The notes: generated from the letters alone by a model not told the origin. A DNA stretch of 64,000 nucleotides from Candidatus Epilinea brevis (GCA_016710785.1 JADJUE010000011.1:62001-126000); one strand, 5' to 3'; shown: positions 9,308 to 17,340, numbered from the stretch's first letter. A program made the numbers and translations.

Positions 9308-10555
9308 ATGAGCGCCGACCCGGTCTACCCTCGCTTCGCGGAGCCGCGCCTCATCGAGGCCCTGGCGGATACGCCCGTGGTGCTGATCCACGGGCCGCGC
9401 CAATGCGGCAAGACGACCCTGGCACAGCAGGTGGGCCGGGCACAAGGGCGCAGCTACCTCAGCTTCGACGACCCGGTGACCCTGGGGGCGGCGACGGCCG
9501 ATCCAGCGGGCTTCGTGGCGGATCTGCCGGAGCGGGTCATCTTGGACGAGGTGCAGCGCGCCCCGGGCATCTTCGGCGCGATCAAGGTGGCCGTGGACCG
9601 GCGGCGTAGCTATGGCCGCTTCCTCCTGACCGGTTCGTCCAACGTTCTGCTGGTTCCGGCGCTCGCGGATTCCCTGGCCGGGCGCATGGGCATCCTGCGC
9701 CTGCACCCTCTGGCACAATGCGAGTTGGCCGGGCGCGAGTCCGGGTTCCTGGATGCGCTCTTCGGCGGGGGCTTCAAGGTGCGGACGGCAGAGCGTCTGG
9801 GCCGGAACCTGGCCGAGCGCATCGGCGCCGGCGGCTACCCACCGGCTCTGGCGCGCGCCCTTCCCGCCCGCCGCGCCGCGTGGTACCGGGACTACGTGGA
9901 AGCCCTGACGCAGCGCGATGTGCGCGACCTGGCGCGCATCAGCTCGCTCGACGCCCTGCCGCGACTCCTCGCCCTGGCCGCCGGCCAGACGGCGCGCCTG
10001 ATCAATGTCAGCGATCTGTCCGGACCCTTTCAGCTGAGCCGCACGACCATCCGCGACTACATCACCCTCCTTGAGCGGGTCTTCCTGTTGGAGGAACTGC
10101 CGCCCTGGCACAGCAACCGCCTGAGCCGGCTGGTGAAAGCACCGAAGCTGCACATGGGCGATACGGGGGTGGCCTGCGCCCTCTTGGGCCTGGACGCCGA
10201 ATCGCTCAACCGCGACCGCACTGCCCTAGGTCAGCTGCTGGAGACCTTCGTGTTCCAGGACCTGCGGCGCCAGGCCGACTGGCGGGAAGACGACATCCGC
10301 TTCTTTCACTTCCGCGACAAGGATGGCGCGGAGGTCGACATCGTGCTGGAGCGCGGCGCGGGACAGGTCGCCGGAGTGGAGGTGAAAGCCTCGGCCACGG
10401 TGACGGCGACGGACTTCCGCGGCCTGCGCCAGCTCAGGGAAGCGGCAGGCGCACGCTTCGCGGCGGGCGTGGTGCTCTACGACGGCGAGGTAAGCGCGGG
10501 CTTCGGCGACGGGCTGTACGCGGTGCCGCTGCGCGCGTTGTGGGAGCCGGCCTGA
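9308..10555 (+). CDS. AAA family ATPase with DUF4143 (AAA_14 type)
   Basis: The 415-residue stand-alone ATPase has Walker A GPRQCGKTT (about 28-36), Walker B VILDEVQRAP (about 78-87) and a sensor-like LLTGSSN (about 108-114). A DUF4143 C-terminal domain with a winged-helix stretch follows, then the nuclease-like motif FRDKDGAEVDIVLE and VEVKAS (about 338-362). This D...E-K arrangement recalls the PD-(D/E)xK fold proposed for this family. The family is common in bacteria and archaea, often as solitary genes, and its role is not established. Degenerate pieces of relatives occur at 16480 and 40590. The preceding repeats suggest tight regulation. Confidence 0.85.
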   Translation: MSADPVYPRFAEPRLIEALADTPVVLIHGPRQCGKTTLAQQVGRAQGRSYLSFDDPVTLGAATADPAGFVADLPERVILDEVQRAPGIFGAIKVAVDRRRSYGRFLLTGSSNVLLVPALADSLAGRMGILRLHPLAQCELAGRESGFLDALFGGGFKVRTAERLGRNLAERIGAGGYPPALARALPARRAAWYRDYVEALTQRDVRDLARISSLDALPRLLALAAGQTARLINVSDLSGPFQLSRTTIRDYITLLERVFLLEELPPWHSNRLSRLVKAPKLHMGDTGVACALLGLDAESLNRDRTALGQLLETFVFQDLRRQADWREDDIRFFHFRDKDGAEVDIVLERGAGQVAGVEVKASATVTATDFRGLRQLREAAGARFAAGVVLYDGEVSAGFGDGLYAVPLRALWEPA

Positions 10556-10559
10556 GGGG

Positions 10560-11324
10560 TCACGGGCTGCATTCCGGGGATGGAGCCCCCTGCGAGGCGG
10601 GTGGGGCGGCCCGGCCCGATCGGCTGACGAGCACGCGGAACCAGGTCAGGAACAGCACGCTGGCCCCGCTGGCCCAGTAGACCCCGCGGGCCCAGACCGT
10701 GCCGCTGTCCGTGCCGCTGCCCAGCCCGTGGGCCAGGACGAGGACGAAGACCGCGAAGCTCAGGAAGTGGATCGCGCGCCAGAGGCGGCGGCCGATCAGC
10801 CGGCGCACGTAGAAGCTGAGGCCAACGAGCGCCAGGGCGTAGAAGCCGAGCTGGCCCAGGCCGACACTGATCGGGCGGTAGTCGTGGCTGGCGAAGGGCA
10901 GCAGCAGGGTGGCCGGCGAATAGCCGATGTAGCGGTCGCCGAGCAGGATCAGGGCATGGAACAGGGCGAAGGCCAGGGCCAGCAGGCTGGCGTGCTGGTG
11001 GAGGTCGAACGCCGTCGGCCCGCCGGGCCACAGCCGCGCCAAGCGATTGGTGATCAAGAGCCCCATGACCAGGCTTAGCCAGAGGAGCCCGAAGGCCACC
11101 CAGGCGCTGGCCCGGGCCAGGAACCAGTACCCATGCGCCTGCGGACCGGACAAGGAGGCGCTGAGGTCCGGCAACCAGCGCGGCAGCAGCACCAGGGCCA
11201 CCAGCACCCCGCCCAGGCTGGCCAACAGGAGCGCCAGCACGGTTCCGGGCGCCGTCGCCGGCGGGAGGTCTTCGAAACCGTCGCGGCCGCGCCGCGGAGC
11301 TTGCTCTTGGTTCATGTCCTTCAT
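10560..11324 (-). CDS. Ferric reductase-like transmembrane protein
   Basis: 254-residue polytopic protein with six or so hydrophobic helices and histidines placed as in the ferric-reductase/MsrQ-like haem-binding domain: DLHQHASLL, ALFHALIL, WRAIHFLSF and LVLAHGLG. Start ATG 11324 overlaps the apbE stop as ATGA, which fixes the start at MKDMNQEQ over an ORF that is open further upstream. It likely carries b-type haem and passes electrons across the membrane. No FAD/NADPH-binding domain is present, so the electron donor must be separate. Last gene of the four-gene redox operon that begins at 13424. Confidence 0.8.
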   Translation of the reverse strand: MKDMNQEQAPRRGRDGFEDLPPATAPGTVLALLLASLGGVLVALVLLPRWLPDLSASLSGPQAHGYWFLARASAWVAFGLLWLSLVMGLLITNRLARLWPGGPTAFDLHQHASLLALAFALFHALILLGDRYIGYSPATLLLPFASHDYRPISVGLGQLGFYALALVGLSFYVRRLIGRRLWRAIHFLSFAVFVLVLAHGLGSGTDSGTVWARGVYWASGASVLFLTWFRVLVSRSGRAAPPASQGAPSPECSP

Positions 11325-12406
11325 CCTTTCAAGTGTCGCGCCAGCCGGTCGCTGACGTGAACCGCGCCGTCCAGACCCACCAGCATGCCGGACAGATAGG
11401 GATGCCGCTCGATCCAGGCCATCCCTGCCCGGCGGCCCAGGATCAAGGCCGCTTTCGCCGCCGCTTCCGCCTCTACGGCCGAGCGGGCGACGACCGTGGC
11501 GCTGAGCAGGTCGGTCGCGGCCGGCGCGCCGGTGCGCGGGTCGATGATGTGGTGCTGCCAATGTCCGTCCCGCTGCCAGCGATGGACGTCCGTGCCCGAT
11601 GTGGCCACGCCGCCGCGCCCCAGCCAGAGGACGGCCAGCCGTGCATCCGGCAGCCGTGGATCCGCCACCGCGATCGGCCAGCGGTTCCCGTCGGGCATCG
11701 GCCCGCTCACGGCGATGTCGCCGCCGGCATCGACCAGGGCCGGAGCGGTGGCCGCGAGCCGTCGCGCGGCCTGGTCGGCCGCCCAGCCCTTGGCGCTGCC
11801 ACCCAGGTCCAACCGCATCCCGGCCGGCAGGGTGACGGTGCGGCCGGCAGGGTCCATGCGGATCGCCCGCCAGTCCGTGGCGGCCGCCGTCAGCCGGCCG
11901 TCGGCGGCGGTTGGACCATCGGCAGCGTTTGGACCATCGGCGGCGTTCGAGCCCGCTGACGTCCATCCGCCGTCCGGCCAAGGGAGCGGGTCGGCGCGGA
12001 CAGCGGCCAGGGCATCGAAGCTGCGGTCGTAGCCCGCGCGCTCGAGGGCCGCCAGCAGCGTCGGCGTCACCAGCCCCTGCGTCCACCGCGCCGCGTCCAA
12101 GGCTGCCCGCAACACGTCCCACAAGACGGGGCCGATCGCCGTCCGCCGGCCGTCGGCGGCGTTCAACCGGGCCAGACCGCTGTCGCCGCGGAAGCGGCTG
12201 AGCTGCGCCTCCCAAGCGGCGAACCCGTCCGCCGCAAGCCGCAGTTCGACCTCACAGGGGTCGGCGCCGTCGTCCCGTTGGGAACGCGGGCCTTCGCCGG
12301 CCGCCAGGACCACCAGGATCTCCGAGCCCATCGCCCGGAACTCGCGGCGCCTGAGCGACCACGGTGCCGCAGCGGTCTGGACCGGTGTAAGAGCGATTGC
12401 TTCCAT
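11321..12406 (-). CDS. apbE: FAD:protein FMN transferase, ApbE family
   Basis: The 361-residue protein has the ApbE landmarks: early FRAMGSEI, the flavin-site stretch DLGGSAKGWAADQAARRL (about 190-210) followed by ALVDAGGDIAVSG, the metal/flavin-site HHIIDPRTGAPA, and VVARSAVEAEAAAKAALILG near the C-terminus. ApbE proteins attach FMN covalently to Thr/Ser of flavoprotein domains outside the membrane. A variable Ala/Asp/Gly-rich insert (repeats of AADGP, about 155-170) is unusual. No obvious FMN_bind acceptor domain is encoded beside it; the PepSY-like and ferric-reductase-like proteins are its operon partners. Stop and next start overlap as ATGA. Confidence 0.88.
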   Translation of the reverse strand: MEAIALTPVQTAAAPWSLRRREFRAMGSEILVVLAAGEGPRSQRDDGADPCEVELRLAADGFAAWEAQLSRFRGDSGLARLNAADGRRTAIGPVLWDVLRAALDAARWTQGLVTPTLLAALERAGYDRSFDALAAVRADPLPWPDGGWTSAGSNAADGPNAADGPTAADGRLTAAATDWRAIRMDPAGRTVTLPAGMRLDLGGSAKGWAADQAARRLAATAPALVDAGGDIAVSGPMPDGNRWPIAVADPRLPDARLAVLWLGRGGVATSGTDVHRWQRDGHWQHHIIDPRTGAPAATDLLSATVVARSAVEAEAAAKAALILGRRAGMAWIERHPYLSGMLVGLDGAVHVSDRLARHLKG

Positions 12407-12415
12407 GGTTCCACC

Positions 12416-12838
12416 TCACCGTGACGATCGCGTGACCGCCACCGGCGCCGGCGCGGCGGGCGGCGGCGGCGCGGCCACCTGGCGCATGCTGCCCAGCACC
12501 GGTGCGGAAACGGCCACCGGCGCCGCCTGCCGGCGCCCGCTCACGCTGGCGTCTTGGGCTGCGATCAACGGGACCAGGGTGGGCAGGGGCGCGACCAGGT
12601 AGCTGATCGTCCGGGCTTCGGCGGCCGGCACGAACTCGGGCGCGGGCACCGTCGGCTCCGGCTCGGCATCCATCTGGGACTGCCGATCCGTGGCCAGTCG
12701 CGCCCAGCCGGCGACCGTCAGCGCTAGGGCCAAGGACGAGATCAGCATCTTCACGCCTGGGGCGCCTGGGGCGCGCAGGCCCGGCCTTGGCTTCCCGCCT
12801 GGCCGCACCGTCGTGACGTCGCTCGCTGGCCTAGCCAT
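12416..12838 (-). CDS. Small single-pass membrane protein of unknown function
   Basis: 140-residue protein MARPASDVTT... whose start overlaps the end of the PepSY-like gene by 8 bp. One hydrophobic helix (about 31-47, MLISSLALALTVAGWARL) follows a basic N-terminus. The rest is Pro/Ala/Val-rich and would lie outside the membrane, with no recognisable domain. I considered an electron carrier or flavin acceptor because of the operon (PepSY-like, ApbE, ferric-reductase-like), but no FMN-attachment motif (D-x2-S/T-G-A-T/S) or haem CxxCH is visible. Function not assigned. Confidence 0.6.
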   Translation of the reverse strand: MARPASDVTTVRPGGKPRPGLRAPGAPGVKMLISSLALALTVAGWARLATDRQSQMDAEPEPTVPAPEFVPAAEARTISYLVAPLPTLVPLIAAQDASVSGRRQAAPVAVSAPVLGSMRQVAAPPPPAAPAPVAVTRSSR

Positions 12839-13424
12839 CGTCTCCCTCCTCGTCTTCGTCTTCGTGTTCGTGTTCGCCGCCGCCGCCTCCGCCGCCGGAT
12901 GCGGCGACCATGGTCGCGACGCCGTTGTACAGAACCTGACCGCTCGCGGCATCGATGTACAGCGTGCCGGCATCCAGGACCACCTCGAAGGCCGCCGCGC
13001 CCTGGAAGTTCACGAGTTCCGGCATCTGGGCCAGGCTCGCGCCAGGGGCCACGAGCGCGGCGATCTGCGCCGCACGCTCGGCGCTGAGGTAGGTCGGCGG
13101 CGGCGCCGCGGGGCGGTCGGCCGCGACGGCGGCGGCCGAATAGGCTTGCCGCAGCTGCCGGTTGGCCTGTGCCAGGCGATCGTTCGCCTGCTGGATCATG
13201 GTCTGGTATTCGGCGGCGCGCTGGTCGAGAAGCGCCTGAACCACGGGATCGGGGCCCGGCGTCGGCGGCGGCGTGGGCAGGGTCATGGCCGTCGGCACGG
13301 TGGCCGAGCGCAGCGGGTCCGAGACGATCCGGCCGGCGACCGCGCCGACCAGCACCAGGGTGAAACCGCTGAGCGCAGCGGCCAGCAGGAGCGCTTTGCG
13401 CTGCAGAGGGGTGACTTGCGTCAT
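12831..13424 (-). CDS. Membrane-anchored PepSY-like protein with acidic His tail
   Basis: 197 residues from ATG 13424, 7 nt after AAGGAG. An N-terminal membrane anchor (about 9-32) is followed by a Pro-rich hinge, a Gln-rich coiled coil (about 60-95, RAAEYQTMIQQANDRLAQANRQ) and a PepSY-like domain (about 110-170, AAFEVVLDAGTLYIDAASGQVLYNG). The C-terminus is a poly-Gly run and then EHEHEDEDEEGDDG, which could bind metal ions. PepSY domains act outside the membrane as inhibitors or accessory parts of redox and sensor systems. It is the first gene of the operon with apbE and the ferric-reductase-like gene, facing away from the two-component system. Confidence 0.7.
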   Translation of the reverse strand: MTQVTPLQRKALLLAAALSGFTLVLVGAVAGRIVSDPLRSATVPTAMTLPTPPPTPGPDPVVQALLDQRAAEYQTMIQQANDRLAQANRQLRQAYSAAAVAADRPAAPPPTYLSAERAAQIAALVAPGASLAQMPELVNFQGAAAFEVVLDAGTLYIDAASGQVLYNGVATMVAASGGGGGGGEHEHEDEDEEGDDG

Positions 13425-13502
13425 GGCGAGACTCCTTTCAGGTTCATTCCGTGGATGAGGCTGTTGGAGGACTCCCGGTCTTCCTGGCTTCAGTTTCGCG
13501 CG

Positions 13503-13561
13503 CCGGCATTGGAATCGCCTTGCCGTGGCACCCGGGTTTCCCAACCTGTTTCCAATGCCGG
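13503..13561. promoter_or_regulatory. 12-bp perfect inverted repeat in divergent intergenic region
   Basis: CCGGCATTGGAA (13503-13514) and TTCCAATGCCGG (13550-13561) are perfect reverse complements separated by 35 bp, between the PepSY-like redox operon and the response-regulator gene. Arms this long and far apart suggest two half-sites for a DNA-binding dimer or a looping site. The neighbouring OmpR-type regulator is the obvious candidate binder. Confidence 0.55.
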
Positions 13562-13581
13562 TGCGCTACCGTTGGGCGCTG

Positions 13582-13619
13582 GCATGAAAGTGCGCTGCGT
13601 TCCAGCGGCAGTTTCATGC
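13582..13619. promoter_or_regulatory. GCATGAAA / TTTCATGC inverted repeat
   Basis: Perfect 8-bp arms GCATGAAA (13582-13589) and TTTCATGC (13612-13619), 30 bp centre to centre (about three helical turns), 50 bp upstream of the response-regulator start. Together with the 13503-13561 repeat, this gives two inverted-repeat elements in a 245-bp divergent promoter region, probably for autoregulation and control of the redox operon. Confidence 0.5.
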
Positions 13620-13669
13620 TCTGGCGGCTGTGCTTGCCGCACATGCGCGACGATGGAGATCATGCGGCC

Positions 13670-14359
13670 ATGAGGGTCTTGCTCATCGAAGACGATGTAC
13701 GGCTGACGCGGCTCGTCGCTCGGGTGCTCGCGGAAGAGGGCTACGCGGTCGACACCGCCCACGATGGTGGCGTCGGCCTGGAGCTGGCCTTGCGCGGCGT
13801 CTACGATGTCGCGGTGGTGGACTGGATGCTGCCCGTGCGGGACGGGCCGTCGATCTGCCGCGCCGTGCGCGCGGCGCGCTTGCCCACAGCGCTGCTCCTG
13901 CTCACGGCGCGCGGCGAGGTGGAAGACCGCGTGGCCGGTCTGGACAACGGCGCCGACGACTACCTGGTCAAGCCTTTCGCCTTCGACGAGCTGCTGGCCC
14001 GGGTGCGCGCCCTGGGACGCCGCTTCCAGATCGCCGCGGCCGACGCCTCCGAGCTGCGGCTCGGCGAACTGGTGCTGGACCTGCGCGCCCACAGCGCCCG
14101 CCGCGGCTTGCGGCCGCTGCAGCTGACCTCGACCGAATGGGCATTGCTGGAGTTCCTCATGCGCCATCCGGGTCGTGCCCTGACGCGGCAGCAGATACTG
14201 GACTACGTCTGGTCCTACGACAGCGCCGTCCTGCCCACGCAGGTGGATGTCTACGTCTCCTACCTGCGCCGCAAGCTGAGCGCGAAGGGCGAAGTCGACC
14301 CCATCGAGACCGTGCGCGGCCTGGGCTACCGCCTGCGCCTGGCGCCCGACCATGCTTAG
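13670..14359 (+). CDS. OmpR/PhoB-family response regulator
   Basis: 229 residues: receiver domain 1-115 with acidic pocket E7-D8-D9, phospho-acceptor Asp51 (VVDWMLP) and Lys in LVKPFAF (about 101), followed by a winged-helix DNA-binding domain (about 130-225, LTSTEWALLEFLMRHPGRALTRQQIL ending in VRGLGYRL). I chose ATG 13670 because the receiver begins there (MRVLLIEDD); the reading frame is open upstream but not conserved-looking. The stop overlaps the kinase start by 8 nt. It probably controls its own operon and the divergent redox operon through the inverted repeats in between. The stimulus is unknown; metal or redox stress is plausible from context. Confidence 0.9.
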   Translation: MRVLLIEDDVRLTRLVARVLAEEGYAVDTAHDGGVGLELALRGVYDVAVVDWMLPVRDGPSICRAVRAARLPTALLLLTARGEVEDRVAGLDNGADDYLVKPFAFDELLARVRALGRRFQIAAADASELRLGELVLDLRAHSARRGLRPLQLTSTEWALLEFLMRHPGRALTRQQILDYVWSYDSAVLPTQVDVYVSYLRRKLSAKGEVDPIETVRGLGYRLRLAPDHA

Positions 14360-15893
14360 CGCCCTCCGCCTGCGGCTCACGCTGCTCTACCTGGCCATCG
14401 GGCTGGCCTTCCTCCTGCTGGTCGGCGCCGGTAGCTACGGCCTGCTGCGCGGCTATTACGCGTCGAGCACCGACCTGGCGCTGCAGCACCGCCTCGTCGG
14501 CGAGCTCCGCCTCCTGGGAATGTCCGTGCCGCCCGATCTGGCCGCCGCCGACCGCGCCTGGTATGCCAGCCGCGGGCGGTCGGCGCCGCTGCCCGCGCCG
14601 ACGGGCGCGGCCCGTCCGGTCGGATCAGAGTCTGAGGACCGCGACGGTGGCGATTCCGAGCGCGACGAGGACGGGGCGGACGAAGCGAGCGCGGACCGCG
14701 CTTCCACCGCCCCGGAGGTCGAGGAAGAGCATGCCGACGAGTCTGCCGCGGAGGAGGCCTTCGACAGCGACCTGGCCATCATCTTCGTGCGGCAGCTCGA
14801 TGCCGCCGGCCGGCCTTTGGCCGGCGCCCCATCGGAGCGACCCATGCCAGCATCCCCCGCAAGCCCTGAGGGGGTGGCCGCAGCGCAGGTCTTGGGCAGC
14901 GACCGGCGAACGGTCCGCGCGGCGGACGGCCGCGGCATACGGCTGCTGACCTTCAGGCTGGCGAGCGGCAGCGGCGCCGACCCGGTCTTTCTGCAGCTGG
15001 GCCGGCCCTTGGACGACCAGGAGCGGGTGCTGCGGCGGCTCCTGGCCGTATTGCTGAGCCTGGGCAGCCTCAGCGCCGTCCTGTTGGGGGGGGGAGGCTG
15101 GTGGCTCGCGGGTCGCTCCCTGCAGCCGGCGGAGCGAGCCTGGCGACAGCAGCAGGCCTTCGTCGCCAACGCCAGCCACGAGCTGCGCACGCCGCTCACC
15201 CTGATCCGCGCCAGCGCCGAAGTCCTGGGGCGCAGCCTGCCCGCGACGGGCGATGACCGTTCGCTGGTCGACGACATCCTTTCCGAATGCGACCACACCA
15301 GCAGGCTGGTCGGCGACCTGCTGCTCCTATCCCGCCTGGACAGCGTCCAGCTGGAGCTGCGACGCGAGCCGGTGCGGCTGACGGAGCTGTTCGCCGACCT
15401 GGCCCGGCAGTTCGGTCGTCTGGCCGCGGCACGCGAGGTCCTGTTCCAGATCGACGACAGCAGCGCCGGCGGCGCGCCCCTTCTCGTCCAGGCCGACCCC
15501 ACCCGTCTGCGGCAGGTGCTCCTGGCCCTCCTGGACAACGCCCTGCGGCACACGCCGCCGGGGGGGAGCATCAGCCTCGCGGCGCGGCGCGATGGCCCTC
15601 TCGCCCTGCATGACGGGGGCCGCCGCTGGGACCGCTCCCTGCCCGGCACGCGCCTTCCCGTCGCCATCGTGGTCAGCGACAGCGGCGAAGGGATCGCCGC
15701 GGAGGATCTGCCGCACGTGTTCGAGCGCTTCTACCGGGCGGGCGCGAGCGGCGGGGCGGGCGGCGAGGGTGGTGCCGGCCTGGGGCTCGCGCTGGCCAAG
15801 GCCCTGGTCGAGGCGCAGGGAGGGCGGATGGCGATCGAGAGCCAGCAAGGGCTTGGAACGCGGGTGACCATCGGGTTGCCGGGGCCGACCTGA
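14352..15893 (+). CDS. Sensor histidine kinase (EnvZ/BaeS-like)
   Basis: 513-residue membrane kinase. TM1 (about 10-33) and TM2 (about 230-250) enclose an extracytoplasmic sensor region of about 195 residues, which holds an unusually acidic low-complexity stretch (about 95-140, rich in Asp/Glu/Ala). The cytoplasmic part has a HAMP-like linker, a HisKA domain with His276 in NASHELRTPLTLIR, and a HATPase domain with N-box LLDNALRHTPPGG, G1 VVSDSGEGI, F-box VFERFYR and G2 GGAGLGLALAKALVEAQGG. Co-translated with the response regulator at 13670. The acidic sensor loop could bind cations, which would suit a metal-responsive system; that is inference. Confidence 0.9.
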   Translation: MLSALRLRLTLLYLAIGLAFLLLVGAGSYGLLRGYYASSTDLALQHRLVGELRLLGMSVPPDLAAADRAWYASRGRSAPLPAPTGAARPVGSESEDRDGGDSERDEDGADEASADRASTAPEVEEEHADESAAEEAFDSDLAIIFVRQLDAAGRPLAGAPSERPMPASPASPEGVAAAQVLGSDRRTVRAADGRGIRLLTFRLASGSGADPVFLQLGRPLDDQERVLRRLLAVLLSLGSLSAVLLGGGGWWLAGRSLQPAERAWRQQQAFVANASHELRTPLTLIRASAEVLGRSLPATGDDRSLVDDILSECDHTSRLVGDLLLLSRLDSVQLELRREPVRLTELFADLARQFGRLAAAREVLFQIDDSSAGGAPLLVQADPTRLRQVLLALLDNALRHTPPGGSISLAARRDGPLALHDGGRRWDRSLPGTRLPVAIVVSDSGEGIAAEDLPHVFERFYRAGASGGAGGEGGAGLGLALAKALVEAQGGRMAIESQQGLGTRVTIGLPGPT

Positions 15894-15933
15894 CGGGTCA
15901 CGGGGCGTGCCCCACTGGAATGCCGACGCAGAC

Positions 15934-16125
15934 TCAGGTCGCCAGCCAGTCCTCCGGCGACTGGCACAGACATAAGGCCTGGCAGCGCTGCTTCATCTCC
16001 CGATCCAAGGTCAGGAGCGTCGCATCCATCTTGCCGGCCAAGGAAACATAGACCGAATCAGCGGCCCGAAGACGGCAGGATGCGGCGACGGCCACCAGGA
16101 CACTGGCGTCTATGACCACCGTCAT
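15934..16125 (-). pseudogene. VapC-type PIN toxin with an internal deletion
   Basis: 63-residue ORF: the N-terminus MTVVIDASVLVAVAA is that of a VapC PIN nuclease, and the C-terminal part (AADSVYVSLAGKMDATLLTLDREM) is the last catalytic helix and strand of the same fold. A normal VapC has about 125-135 residues; roughly 65 central residues, including the second conserved acidic residue, are missing with the frame kept. Asp6, the Asp of AADS and the Asp of TLDRE remain. It is probably inactive. The start overlaps the antitoxin stop as ATGA, the usual vapBC coupling. Confidence 0.75.
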
Positions 16126-16388
16126 CGACGATCCGCCAACAGGATCTCCACCACCGGACGGGCATCCACAGCCGCGGACCGAACGCGCCGACCCAGTTCC
16201 TGCCAGTCACGCAGCCATGATTGGGCCTCGGCGAGCGAATCGCCCTCGTCACCGCTTGGCCGCTCCCGGGCCAGGAGGCCCGCCGACACGACCTCTTCCA
16301 TCACCTCGCGCAGGCGACGGTGCTCCTTGGCCGCGATGACCTTCAACTGGATCATCAGACTGTCGGGCAACTCAACAGTGGTCTTCAT
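16122..16388 (-). CDS. VapB-like ribbon-helix-helix antitoxin
   Basis: 88-residue protein beginning MKTTVELPDSLMIQLKVIAAKEHRRLREVMEEVV, a ribbon-helix-helix DNA-binding region typical of VapB antitoxins. The C-terminal half (about 45-88) would wrap the toxin. It is preceded by GGGGAC and an AT-rich stretch (AAATTACCATATTC) that likely contains the promoter. The partner toxin gene is internally deleted, so this may now be an orphan antitoxin that still represses its promoter. Confidence 0.8.
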   Translation of the reverse strand: MKTTVELPDSLMIQLKVIAAKEHRRLREVMEEVVSAGLLARERPSGDEGDSLAEAQSWLRDWQELGRRVRSAAVDARPVVEILLADRR

Positions 16389-16479
16389 GTCCCCAAATTA
16401 CCATATTCCCATCTTGATGCACCCTGAGACCGTAAGGCCAGTACGATACTGTTGCGACCCTGAGCGCTGTCGCGGCCGA

Positions 16480-16542
16480 CCCGGCAGGCTTCGGCGACGG
16501 TCTCTATGCGGCGCCGCTGGCGCGCTGTGGGAGCCTGCCTGA
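16480..16542 (+). pseudogene. C-terminal remnant of a second DUF4143 ATPase
   Basis: The stretch translates as AGFGDGLYAAPL in one frame and ALWEPA-stop in the next, matching the C-terminus AGFGDGLYAVPLRALWEPA of the ATPase ending at 10555, with one base lost near 16524. Similarity continues into the flank (GGGTCATGGCT against GGGTCACGGGCT). Only about 60 bp survives, just past the vapBC remnant, so this spot has accumulated and lost accessory genes. Confidence 0.7.
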
Positions 16543-16552
16543 CGGGTCATGG

Positions 16553-17140
16553 CTATCCGGCGGAGGCCGCCGGGCCGGTGGCCTCCGCCGCAGCATCGAC
16601 CGTCCCAGGTTCTTCGACCTGTGCCACCCGGGCCGTCGCAGCCGCCAGGCGCGGCTTCCTCCGGTAGCCCTGGTCCATGAAGCCCCGCTGGTGTCGTTCG
16701 TCGCGGGCCTTGGCCACTGCGTGGCGGGCCTGGTAGCGGGCGGCCTCCTCCGCGGGCACGGGGTCGTCGGGATGGGCTTCGTTCCAGAAAGCGCGGTACT
16801 CTTCGGGGCCCCATTTCAGGCGGCGGCGGTCGCTGATCTTGCCGGCGTAGTCGGCGGCCAGGGCCCGGTTCAAGGTGCGGTCCAGGCGACAGCCCAGGTG
16901 CACGCGGCCGGTGATCTTGAGCGCGGGGGTGAACACGCCCAGCCCGGGCAGCTTCACCGGCCGGCCGCGACGCGCCAGGTCCCGGGTCACCTCGTGCAGC
17001 TCGGTGAGCGCTAGCTGCACCTGGCTGCGCTTGAGCCCGGTGCGTGCGGTCAGGATGGCGCAGAGCTCGTCCATCTCCACCACCGGACCCAGCTCCAGAC
17101 GGGGCGAAAGTTTGGCCATTGCCTGTATCATGGTTGCCAT
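16553..17140 (-). CDS. HU-like DNA-binding domain protein
   Basis: 195 residues from ATG 17140, which follows AGGAG by about 8 nt. Residues about 10-95 (MDELCAILTARTGLKRSQVQLALTEL..., then GRPVKLPGLGVFTPALKITGRVHL) match the HU/IHF-like fold of the type used in HU-HIG/DUF4469-like proteins: helices, then a strand carrying LPGLGVF in place of the HU GFGxF. The C-terminal 100 residues are charged, with an RRLKWGPEEYRAFWNEAHP segment of unknown role and an Ala-rich end. It probably binds DNA, but whether as a nucleoid protein or a regulator is open. A 22-bp tandem repeat lies about 200 bp upstream. Confidence 0.65.
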   Translation of the reverse strand: MATMIQAMAKLSPRLELGPVVEMDELCAILTARTGLKRSQVQLALTELHEVTRDLARRGRPVKLPGLGVFTPALKITGRVHLGCRLDRTLNRALAADYAGKISDRRRLKWGPEEYRAFWNEAHPDDPVPAEEAARYQARHAVAKARDERHQRGFMDQGYRRKPRLAAATARVAQVEEPGTVDAAAEATGPAASAG

Positions 17141-17293
17141 GGATACGCTCCTGCGAGGGTGTCGTGGCCGCGGTGGCGCCGGCTTGCGGACGCGCAACAC
17201 GGAGGCGCCGCCACGGGTCCTGAAGCGGAAGGACGACGCCGGGCGTAAAGAGGTACACTAGCACTGTAGCTCGGCCAGGGTAGCACCTTAGCT

Positions 17294-17316
17294 CAGCTAT
17301 GGGCGCAGTATAGCTG
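17294..17316. promoter_or_regulatory. CAGCTAT / ATAGCTG inverted repeat
   Basis: Seven-bp perfect arms (17294-17300 and 17310-17316) with a 9-bp spacer, upstream of the HU-like gene. The surrounding 17255-17330 is locally less GC-rich with several TAGCTC/TAGCTG words, consistent with the promoter/operator region of the minus-strand gene starting at 17140. Weak evidence alone. Confidence 0.35.
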
Positions 17317-17340
17317 GGCTTGAGTAGCAGGCAAGCAGAG

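Noticed and set aside
12416..12838. The small membrane protein as an FMN-binding acceptor of ApbE
   Set aside because: No D-x2-S/T-G-A-T/S flavinylation motif is present in the sequence.
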